From Deltaproteobacteria bacterium (lineage in GTDB: Bacteria > Desulfobacterota > DSM-4660 > Desulfatiglandales > Desulfatiglandaceae): DNA of 5,585 bases. Positions within the stretch are counted from its first letter, which is position 1. Every line of letters begins with the position of its first letter. The notes beneath the pieces were generated by a model. The model was not told where the DNA came from, ran no database searches, and saw only the letters and a program-made list of their open reading frames with translations. A program made the translations under genes and the position numbers. The stretch covers positions 1-5,585 of the forward strand of contig JAGHEC010000118.1 in assembly GCA_021159525.1 (NCBI GenBank), read 5' to 3'. Shown piece after piece: positions 1-5,473 of the stretch.

Positions 1-13
1 CTTGCTCGGCCAT
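1..13 (-). CDS. 5' end of a divergent gene, product unknown (partial)
   Basis: The reverse strand reads ATG GCC GAG CAA G, giving Met-Ala-Glu-Gln, and leaves the window at base 1. A strong Shine-Dalgarno (GGAAAGGAG on the minus strand, bases 20-28) lies 6 nt upstream of the ATG, which makes a real start likely although only four codons are visible. The gene is transcribed away from lexA, so the region between them is a divergent promoter region. Nothing can be said about its function. Confidence 0.6.
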
Positions 14-19
14 AACACT

Positions 20-28
20 CTCCTTTCC
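20..28 (-). promoter_or_regulatory. Ribosome-binding site of the divergent gene
   Basis: The minus-strand sequence GGAAAGGAG contains the AGGAG core and sits 6 nt before the ATG at base 13. It is the main evidence that a gene begins at the left edge of the window. Confidence 0.6.
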
Positions 29-242
29 AGAATCTGCTGTTTGCATCATAATTGGATTATTTATATTAAATTATTTATAGGGGAATTCCTGTTGCGTGTA
101 AAGGCAAAAAGGATGGCATAAAGAGCGCTTTGCCCTGGCCCGGATCTGGATTCCCGGGGTGACTGCCGCGAGTTGTCTTGTATAAAACAAACTGAAGCAA
201 CATCTCCAGGCCCGGAAAGTAGCGCCAGGACGGGCCCGGGAC

Positions 243-258
243 CTGTAAACACTTACGG
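243..258. promoter_or_regulatory. Candidate LexA operator (dyad, unproven)
   Basis: CTGTAAACACTTACGG is a 16-bp dyad with perfect inner arms GTAA-N4-TTAC. It differs from the enterobacterial CTGT-N8-ACAG pattern at one base. It lies just upstream of the candidate -35 element, where a repressor site would be useful. Against it, the recognition helix of the local LexA differs from that of E. coli LexA, so its operator need not look enterobacterial. A second dyad, GTTTAA-N12-TTAAAC at 277-300, overlaps the -10 region and is an equally reasonable candidate. Confidence 0.3.
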
Positions 259-261
259 TTT

Positions 262-295
262 TTGCATTGACTTTCAGTTTAACTTACAGTACCAT
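262..295 (+). promoter_or_regulatory. Candidate ancestral promoter of the lexA operon
   Basis: Two overlapping sigma70-like hexamer pairs are visible, each with a 17-bp spacer: TTGCAT (262-267) with TACAGT (285-290), and TTGACT (267-272) with TACCAT (290-295). Each hexamer matches consensus at about four positions. Without the element inserted at 320-560, this promoter would lie close to the lexA start, as expected for a short SOS promoter. With the insertion, a transcript from here would carry a leader of roughly 280 nt. This is inferred from pattern only. Confidence 0.35.
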
Positions 296-311
296 TAAAC
301 AATCTATCCTT

Positions 312-319
312 AGAGGAGG
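312..319. repeat. Left target-site duplication AGAGGAGG
   Basis: The 8-bp word AGAGGAGG occurs immediately left of the element at 320-560 and exactly again immediately right of it (561-568). Perfect flanking duplication next to matching inverted ends is the standard mark of transposition. Here the duplicated word contains a Shine-Dalgarno core. Confidence 0.75.
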
Positions 320-436
320 GTATCAGCTCAATACTTAGGGCGATAACAGCGAAGTCGCCACCGGGGCAGGATGATTTTTCTTGTGCTCCGGGCCTCCGGG
401 CTGGTCTCTTCAGTGACTTATCTGTAGGGAACACTT
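320..436 (+). repeat. Left arm of the element, repeated directly at 5459-5575
   Basis: This 117-bp stretch aligns without gaps to 5459-5575 at a constant offset of 5139 bases. I count 22 mismatches (about 81% identity), rising to about 90% over 361-420. The best-conserved block includes an 8-bp tandem duplication, CTCCGGGC twice (386-401), also intact in the second copy (5525-5540). The repeat brackets the whole lexA-imuB-dnaE2 cassette. Confidence 0.85.
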
Positions 437-560
437 GCCCCTTTAGCATTCCCGCATTCGTCGAGCCGCGGCTTCCCCCACTGATAAGTCACAAAGAGAC
501 GGCGCCCTCCCGGCAGTCGCGTCAGAAAACCCTTCTGCCCCTGTATTATTGAGCTGTTAC
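320..560. mobile_element. 241-bp non-autonomous inverted-repeat element (MITE-like)
   Basis: The left end begins GTATCAGCTCAATA. The right end read in reverse begins GTAACAGCTCAATA, matching at 13 of 14 positions. Inverted similarity continues inward: both arms contain GTCTCTT then TGACTTATC then a G-run and GAA (left about 403-431, right about 473-500 reversed). The right arm lacks about 25 bases present in the left. The middle (about 437-472) is a short unique loop. The element is flanked by an exact 8-bp duplication and has no coding capacity, so it would need a transposase from elsewhere. The family is not recognised. An 8-bp duplication and GTA ends would be compatible with several IS families, so I assign none. 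A related copy starts at 5459. Confidence 0.72.
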
Positions 561-568
561 AGAGGAGG
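561..568 (+). promoter_or_regulatory. lexA ribosome-binding site, also the right target-site duplication
   Basis: AGAGGAGG sits 10 nt before the lexA ATG at 579 and is a strong Shine-Dalgarno. It is also the right copy of the 8-bp duplication flanking the inserted element. Insertion therefore split the lexA leader at its ribosome-binding site while leaving a functional copy beside the gene. Confidence 0.75.
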
Positions 569-578
569 GGAAAAGAGC

Positions 579-1181
579 ATGAAATTGACAGACAAACAAA
601 AGGAGGTCCTGGACTATATCTCCCGGTATATGGAATCGTGGGGAACGGCACCTTCCTTTAATGAGATTTGCGGTCATTTCGGCTTCAGCTCATACAACAC
701 GGTCACCACCTATCTCAGGATCCTGGAGCGGAAAGGCTACATCCGCCTGCCAAGAGAAAAGAACCGGAAACGGGCCATCGAGATAATCAGCCCGGTGGAG
801 GCCCGGCGGTTCGAGTTTCCTCTGTTAGGGCGGGTTGCGGCCGGCCGACCTATCGAGGCGGTTGAGGACCGCAGCGTGGTGGAGGTCCCGCCCTCCATGG
901 GCGGGAAGGGAGAGTGTTTTGTGCTTCAGGTAACAGGGGATTCCATGGAGGAGGACGGGATCCTGGACGGCGATTATGTGGTGGTGAGGCGGCAGCCCGT
1001 GGCCCAGAACGGCGATATTGTGGTGGCCCTCATCAACAACGAGGCCACGGTCAAGCGGTATTACCGGCGAAAGGGATATGTGGAACTCCGGCCGGCCCAT
1101 CGAGGGATGGAATCCATCCGGATTGACAAGGGGGACCTTTTCATCGAGGGAAAGGTGGTGGGGGTGATGAGGTATCTTTAG
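579..1181 (+). CDS. lexA: LexA, SOS repressor (S24 self-cleaving)
   Basis: 200 residues, the usual LexA length. Residues 1-70 form the winged-helix DNA-binding domain (LTDKQKEVLDYI at the start, recognition helix around 37-46). Residues 80-200 form the S24 self-cleavage domain. The scissile bond is Ala88-Gly89 (RVAAGR), and the catalytic dyad is Ser122 (GDSM) with Lys159 (EATVKR), the spacing seen in E. coli LexA (84/85, 119, 156). On RecA-ssDNA filaments it should cut itself and release the operon. ATG 579 is chosen over the in-frame TTG at 549 because of the AGAGGAGG site 10 nt upstream and the family-typical N-terminus. At recognition-helix positions where E. coli has Ala42, Glu44 and Glu45 this protein has Thr41, Thr43 and Thr44, so operator preference probably differs. 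It leads the cassette and probably represses it together with itself. The gene ends in two tandem TAG codons inside a possible frameshift signal. Confidence 0.95.
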   Translation: MKLTDKQKEVLDYISRYMESWGTAPSFNEICGHFGFSSYNTVTTYLRILERKGYIRLPREKNRKRAIEIISPVEARRFEFPLLGRVAAGRPIEAVEDRSVVEVPPSMGGKGECFVLQVTGDSMEEDGILDGDYVVVRRQPVAQNGDIVVALINNEATVKRYYRRKGYVELRPAHRGMESIRIDKGDLFIEGKVVGVMRYL

Positions 1182-1184
1182 TAG
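1169..1184 (+). promoter_or_regulatory. Possible +1 programmed frameshift site joining lexA to imuB
   Basis: The last lexA codons are AGG TAT CTT TAG TAG. This mirrors the prfB (RF2) recoding site AGG GGG UAU CUU UGA: an SD-like purine run (here GAGG, 1169-1172), a three-base UAU spacer, a slippery CUU codon in the P site and a stop codon in the A site. Skipping T1179 after CTT (1176-1178) continues as AGT AGG CGC ATC ATC CAT, exactly the imuB frame, which is open from 1171 and encodes the conserved N-terminal strand before any ATG, GTG or TTG. Here the stop is UAG, an RF1 codon, and a second UAG follows. Similarity to prfB is from memory of that site, and activity is unproven. Confidence 0.4.
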
Positions 1185-1224
1185 GCGCATCATCCATTTT
1201 CACGTCCCGGCTCTGCCCGTTGCC

Positions 1225-2373
1225 GTGGCCCGGGTCTTGCGGCCGGGCTTGAGGAATCGGCCGGTGGCGGTGGCCGCGGCCTTGTCCGGGCGTTCCCTGG
1301 TTCTGTCTGTCTCGCGGGAGGCCCAAGACGAGGGGGTATTCAAGGGGATGTCCCTTCGACAGGCCTGCATGCGCTGTCCCGGATTGACGGTCCTTCCTCC
1401 GGATCCCAGGGCTGAGGAACAGGCCTGCCAGATCCTTGTCCGAATGGCGGCTCGATATACGCCCTGTTATGAGCCTGCCCGGCCGGGCCATCTCTATCTG
1501 GATCTTACTGGTACGGATCGGTTGTGGGGGCCGGCCCGGGATGTGGCATCCCGATTCAGAAGGGAAGTTCGGGAACGTCTGGCCCTTGTGGGGACCGCCG
1601 GGGTTGCGGGCAACAAGATGGTCGCCGACATTGCCTCCAGGACAGTTCGATTCGAGGAGGTGGTGGATGTGGAACACGGCCGGGAGGCCGGGTTCCTGGC
1701 CCCCCTGAAGGTCGGACTGCTCCCCGGCATCGGTCCTGTACGCCAAAAGCTCCTGTCAGAGGAACTCAACATTGGGCGCATCCGGCAGTTGGCGGCCCTG
1801 GATCTGGAACGTCTGGCCCTTGTCTTCGGCCGTCAGGCCAGGGTGATTCGTGAGAGGGCCATGGGGATCGATCCCACGCCGGTGTTCCCCTTATGCCGTG
1901 CTCCGATGGTCGACGAAAGAACGGTCCTTCCCCGGGAGGAGATGGATGACACCAGACTTCTGGGCTACCTTTACCGGCTGGTGGAACGATGCGGCCGGCG
2001 TATGCGAAAGCAAGGTCTGATCCCCCGGCGGGCCGGATTGCTCATGCGGTATGCAGATCATGCGGAAACCGTCGGCCGCGTTAAGTTATACCGCCTCAGC
2101 GTTCAGGATGATGATCTTTATGCTCCTCTGGAACATCTGTTTCTGAAACAATGCACCCGGCGGATCCGGGTGGGCTTCATCCGGGTGTGGTTTTATGAAT
2201 TTACCCGGACCGACACTCAGATGTCCCTTTTTGACGTCCCGAATCCGGATGAAGATAAAAAATGGATGCTTACCCGGGCCCTGGACCATATCCGGGACCG
2301 ATATGGCGAAAGCGCCGTCATATACGGGAGGTGCAAGGCGTCAGACCCAAGGCCCAAGGGAGCGGGCGCCTGA
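1225..2373 (+). CDS. imuB: ImuB-like, catalytically inactive Y-family polymerase homologue
   Basis: 382 residues from GTG 1225, the first ordinary start. That start has no Shine-Dalgarno and cuts off the first Y-family strand: codons 1183-1224 encode RRIIHFHVPALPVA, matching the usual IIHIDMDxFFAxVE region. Translation therefore probably begins upstream through an odd start or a frameshift from lexA. Numbering from GTG, the palm and fingers span about 1-150, the helix-hairpin-helix 164-179 (GLLPGIGPVRQKLL) and the little finger about 230-330. A beta-clamp-binding peptide lies at 332-336 (QMSLF). Catalytic residues are lost: HxD is HFH, and the SLDEAYLD region reads RPGHLYLD, so both the Asp and the Glu are missing. 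These losses plus LYLDLTGTDRLWG are typical of ImuB, the clamp adaptor for DnaE2. It follows lexA directly and precedes the alpha subunit by 19 nt. Automated tools may call it DinB/Pol IV, but polymerase activity is unlikely. No ImuA is present. Confidence 0.85.
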   Translation: MARVLRPGLRNRPVAVAAALSGRSLVLSVSREAQDEGVFKGMSLRQACMRCPGLTVLPPDPRAEEQACQILVRMAARYTPCYEPARPGHLYLDLTGTDRLWGPARDVASRFRREVRERLALVGTAGVAGNKMVADIASRTVRFEEVVDVEHGREAGFLAPLKVGLLPGIGPVRQKLLSEELNIGRIRQLAALDLERLALVFGRQARVIRERAMGIDPTPVFPLCRAPMVDERTVLPREEMDDTRLLGYLYRLVERCGRRMRKQGLIPRRAGLLMRYADHAETVGRVKLYRLSVQDDDLYAPLEHLFLKQCTRRIRVGFIRVWFYEFTRTDTQMSLFDVPNPDEDKKWMLTRALDHIRDRYGESAVIYGRCKASDPRPKGAGA

Positions 2374-2392
2374 GGCCTTGAGACTATTACAC

Positions 2393-5300
2393 ATGTCCTT
2401 TATCCATCTCAACGTCCATTCCGATTATTCCAGGGGGTGGGGGCTCGCCACCATCCAGGAGCTCTGTGAGACCGCCGGAAAGCTGGGCATGAAGCGTTTG
2501 GCCCTTACCGACACCAACGGTCTTTATGGGATGCCTTTTTTTATCAGGATAGCCAAGGAAACGGGCATTCAGCCCATCATTGGGAGCGAACTGGTCCATG
2601 AGAACCGCCGGGCCGTGGCCATAGTGAAGGACCGTGGCGGATACGTCAACCTCTGTCATATCCTCTCCGCCCTCCACTGCCATGACGATTTTGATCTGGT
2701 AAAGGCCCTCAGGGAGAGGCGTGGGGGTCTAATTATCTTTTCCGACGATACCCTTCTGCTCAAGGCCCTCAAGCGGGACAGCATTCAAGACCTTTTTGTG
2801 GAGATGTCGCCAGGCTGGCACATGGCCCGGTGTTACGCCCTTTCCCGCCGGAGCGGGATCCCGCCTTTGGCCACCAACCGGGTCTACCTGCTCCGCAAGG
2901 ACCAGTTTCCGCTCCACCGGATCCTGCGGGCCGTGTTTTTAAACACCAAACTCTCTCGGCTCGGGCCTGATGATGCCTGCCGGGAGCACAGTTTCTTAAA
3001 CTCCCCCCGGGACATGATCGACCAGTTTCCCCATGCCCCTGCAGCCATTGCCAACACCGTGAGGGTAGCCGAGGCCGCCCTTGTAGACTGGGACAGGGAC
3101 CAGGTCGTCTTTCCATCCTTTGAAAACCTGGACTCGGATGCGGCCTATGATCGTCTCTGCCAGGCCGCCAGGGAAGGGTGCTTGCGGCGATATGGAAAAA
3201 TGACGTTAGAGGTGACGGCGCGGCTTGAACATGAGATGCAGATCATCCGGGAAAAGGGATTTGCCTCCTATTTCCTGGTGGTGGCGGACATCACAAAGCA
3301 GGCGGGCCGGTCCTGCGGCCGGGGAAGCGCCGCGGCCTCCATTGTGGCCTATGCGCTGGAGATCACCCATGTGGACCCCATCCAGTACCATCTTTTCTTC
3401 GAGCGCTTCCTGAACTCCGGCCGGATGGACCCACCGGACATTGATGTGGATGTGCCGTGGGATGAGCGGGATCAGGTGATTGATACGGTTTTTGCCAGAT
3501 ACGGTCATTCCCGCACGGCCATGGTAGCCAACCACAACACCCTGGGCCCCCGCTCGGCCATTCGGGAGGTGGCCAGGGTCTTTGGCCTGACTGAGGCGGA
3601 GATCGGTCGGGTGACCTGCCAGGTCGGGTTTGGGTGGCGTTTGGGCAGGGTATGGGAGGATCTGGCCCGGCATCCCGGGATGCGGAGGCTTCCCTTTGAC
3701 AAGCCATGGGACGAGATCTTGACTGCGGCCTTTCACCTGCAGGGACATTTCAACCATCTTTCCATGCACTGTGGCGGGGTAGTGATCGTGCCGGATGCCA
3801 TCCGCGGATATTGTCCGGTGGAGATCAGCCCTAACGGCCGGCAGGTTCTCCAGTGGGAGAAGGACTCGGTGGAGGAGACAGGCCTGGTCAAGATCGACAT
3901 CCTGGGGAACCGCGGTTTGGCGGTTATCCGGGACACCCTGGATGCGGTGGAAAAAAATTGTGGCCGGCGTATCGACTATGCCCGACTTAACCCCCTAAAC
4001 GATCCCAAGACCATCCGGATCTTTTATGAGGGGGATACCTTCGGGGTCTTTTATTTTGAAAGTCCTGCCACGCGCCAGGTCCTGAGCAAGATCCGCTCAG
4101 GGCTATCCTTTAACGCCTACAGGGCCATGGATCACTTCCTCCTCAACGTGATCGTTACCTCCATTATCCGGCCGGGGGCCAACCGGAGCATCCATACCTT
4201 TATATCCCGGCTGCACGGGGCGCCCTGGTCCCCGCCCCATCCGCTGCTGGGACCGGTCCTGGAAGAGACCCTGGGGGTCATGGTGTTTCAGGAACAATTG
4301 AGTCAGGCCGCCATCTACCTGGCCGGCTTTGATCCGGGCGAGGCCGATAACCTCAGGAAGACGGTCAGCAAAAAGCACAGGGAAAAACAGCTCAGGGATT
4401 TCCATGAGCGGTTTGTCCAGGGGGCATCAGAGAGGGGGGTGGCGCGAGGGGTCATCGAGGCGGTCTGGGAGATGATGATGGGGTTTGACGGGTACAGCTT
4501 CTGCAAGCCCCATTCGGCCAGTTACACGTTGGTGGCCTACAAGTCGGCCTGGCTCAGGGCCCATTATCCGGCCGAATTCATGGCCGCAGTCATCTCCAAC
4601 CAGGGGGGCTACTACAGCACCCTCAGCTATATCTCAGAGGCGCGGCGCATGGGGATCCAGATACTCCCCCCGGATATCAACCAGAGCGAGATCCCCTACA
4701 CCGGGCGAGGCCGAGAGATCCGGGTGGGGCTGATGCAGTTGAAAGGTCTTTCCCGGGAGGCCCGGGAGGCCATTGTCCAGGACCGGCTCAAACATGGATA
4801 TTTTTCCTCTCTTGACGATTTTTTGCATCGTACTGGGCCCCGCCTCCATCTTCAGGATGTCAAGATCCTGATCAAGGGGGGGTGCTTTGACGCCATCGGC
4901 CGGGGCCTCTCCAGGCCGGAACTTATGTGGAATGCCTTCCGTTTTTTTGCCCGGGAAACCGAAAGACATTCACCGGGTCTCTTTTATCCTCCCCCATCGA
5001 CCGGATCGGCCCCTGAGTCTCCCTGGAACAGGAAAGCGTATTCCGGGCAGGCCATGCTGGCCCAGGAGGCCGAGGTTTTTGGTTTTATCCTGTCGGTCCA
5101 TCCTCTGGCCCTTTACCGGGATGCCTTGAGCAGACTTGCCTATGTCCGGGCCAGGGATCTTCCTTCTCATGTCGGGAAAGAGGTTACCACCATCGGATGG
5201 CCGGTGACCGGAAAGACAGTGCGCTCACGGCAGGGAAAACCCATGAAATTCATGACCTTCGAGGATTTTACTGCCCTTTACGAGGCCGTGTTCTTCCCCG

Positions 5301-5473
5301 GGTCGTACAAGAAATATTGCCACCTGCTGAATGCGGACCGGCCCTTTGTACTCCGGGGTAAGGTGGAAGAAACATTTAACACTGTGACCCTTTCAGTCAG
5401 GAGAGCGGGGTTTCTGGACAGGGCGAAAACGAAACCTGTGCGTCATGCTAATTTTACTGTATCACCTCAATAA
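2393..5473 (+). CDS. dnaE2: DNA polymerase III alpha subunit, error-prone DnaE2 type
   Basis: 1026 residues from ATG 2393. The frame is open further upstream, but homology starts at MSFIHLNVHSDYS and earlier codons overlap imuB. The PHP domain (about 1-240) looks decayed: Asn7, Thr41, Arg163 and Tyr165 sit where metal ligands are expected. The C-family core has GRGSAAAS (310-316), PPDIDVDV with Asp351 and Asp353, and GLVKIDILG with the third catalytic Asp502, so it should polymerise. CKPHSASY (704-711) is a further family signature. An OB fold spans about 927-1008 and the protein ends soon after, without the tau-binding tail of replicative DnaE. No QxxLF-type clamp peptide is evident. Context and length favour the damage-tolerance DnaE2 role over the replicative one, though subfamily needs a tree. 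The upstream SD is weak (TGAGG at 2371, overlapping the imuB stop), suggesting translational coupling. The last four codons (VSPQ) and the stop come from an inserted repeat element. Confidence 0.92.
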   Translation: MSFIHLNVHSDYSRGWGLATIQELCETAGKLGMKRLALTDTNGLYGMPFFIRIAKETGIQPIIGSELVHENRRAVAIVKDRGGYVNLCHILSALHCHDDFDLVKALRERRGGLIIFSDDTLLLKALKRDSIQDLFVEMSPGWHMARCYALSRRSGIPPLATNRVYLLRKDQFPLHRILRAVFLNTKLSRLGPDDACREHSFLNSPRDMIDQFPHAPAAIANTVRVAEAALVDWDRDQVVFPSFENLDSDAAYDRLCQAAREGCLRRYGKMTLEVTARLEHEMQIIREKGFASYFLVVADITKQAGRSCGRGSAAASIVAYALEITHVDPIQYHLFFERFLNSGRMDPPDIDVDVPWDERDQVIDTVFARYGHSRTAMVANHNTLGPRSAIREVARVFGLTEAEIGRVTCQVGFGWRLGRVWEDLARHPGMRRLPFDKPWDEILTAAFHLQGHFNHLSMHCGGVVIVPDAIRGYCPVEISPNGRQVLQWEKDSVEETGLVKIDILGNRGLAVIRDTLDAVEKNCGRRIDYARLNPLNDPKTIRIFYEGDTFGVFYFESPATRQVLSKIRSGLSFNAYRAMDHFLLNVIVTSIIRPGANRSIHTFISRLHGAPWSPPHPLLGPVLEETLGVMVFQEQLSQAAIYLAGFDPGEADNLRKTVSKKHREKQLRDFHERFVQGASERGVARGVIEAVWEMMMGFDGYSFCKPHSASYTLVAYKSAWLRAHYPAEFMAAVISNQGGYYSTLSYISEARRMGIQILPPDINQSEIPYTGRGREIRVGLMQLKGLSREAREAIVQDRLKHGYFSSLDDFLHRTGPRLHLQDVKILIKGGCFDAIGRGLSRPELMWNAFRFFARETERHSPGLFYPPPSTGSAPESPWNRKAYSGQAMLAQEAEVFGFILSVHPLALYRDALSRLAYVRARDLPSHVGKEVTTIGWPVTGKTVRSRQGKPMKFMTFEDFTALYEAVFFPGSYKKYCHLLNADRPFVLRGKVEETFNTVTLSVRRAGFLDRAKTKPVRHANFTVSPQ

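Larger units (their letters stand above)
14..311. other. Gene-free divergent intergenic region
   Basis: I see no credible gene between the divergent start at base 13 and lexA. Bases 35-80 are strongly AT-rich (TTATTTATATTAAATTATTT) in a GC-rich genome, as expected for promoter DNA, probably for the minus-strand gene, though I could not place a convincing -35/-10 pair there. Bases 120-240 are GC-rich and hold short CCCGGG-type palindromes but no clear RNA gene or terminator. Open frames crossing this region have no usual start context or recognisable protein features. Bases 241-311 hold the candidate lexA promoter and operator. Confidence 0.5.

Noticed and set aside
103..134. GGCAAA / TTTGCC inverted repeat as a terminator
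   Set aside because: The stem is only six pairs with a 20-base loop and no T-run follows, so it is probably chance.
61..252. 63-residue minus-strand open frame in the intergenic region
   Set aside because: It has no Shine-Dalgarno or recognisable protein pattern, runs through promoter-like AT-rich DNA, and has a low-complexity Gly/Pro-rich start from the GC-rich patch.
320..560. Integron attC site or CRISPR repeat
   Set aside because: There are no GTTRRRY/RYYYAAC core sites and no regularly spaced repeats. The 8-bp duplication and matching inverted ends fit a transposed element better.
549..578. N-terminal extension of LexA from TTG 549
   Set aside because: It would place the strong ribosome-binding site inside the coding region, begin inside the inserted element, and add residues not seen in LexA.
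418..651. Minus-strand open frame across the inserted element and the lexA start
   Set aside because: It overlaps the inverted-repeat element and the certain lexA N-terminus and resembles no protein I know. It is a chance frame.
825..1193. Long minus-strand frames opposite lexA and opposite imuB (also 1141-1746)
   Set aside because: They are shadow frames of GC-rich coding sequence with His/Pro/Gly-rich composition, and the plus strand is clearly coding.
1225..2373. Active DNA polymerase IV (DinB)
   Set aside because: The Asp of the first strand and the Asp-Glu pair before YLD are all replaced, so the ImuB-type inactive adaptor is the better reading.
3206..3769. 187-residue minus-strand frame inside dnaE2
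   Set aside because: It lies opposite the most conserved catalytic part of the polymerase and has no domain signature of its own.
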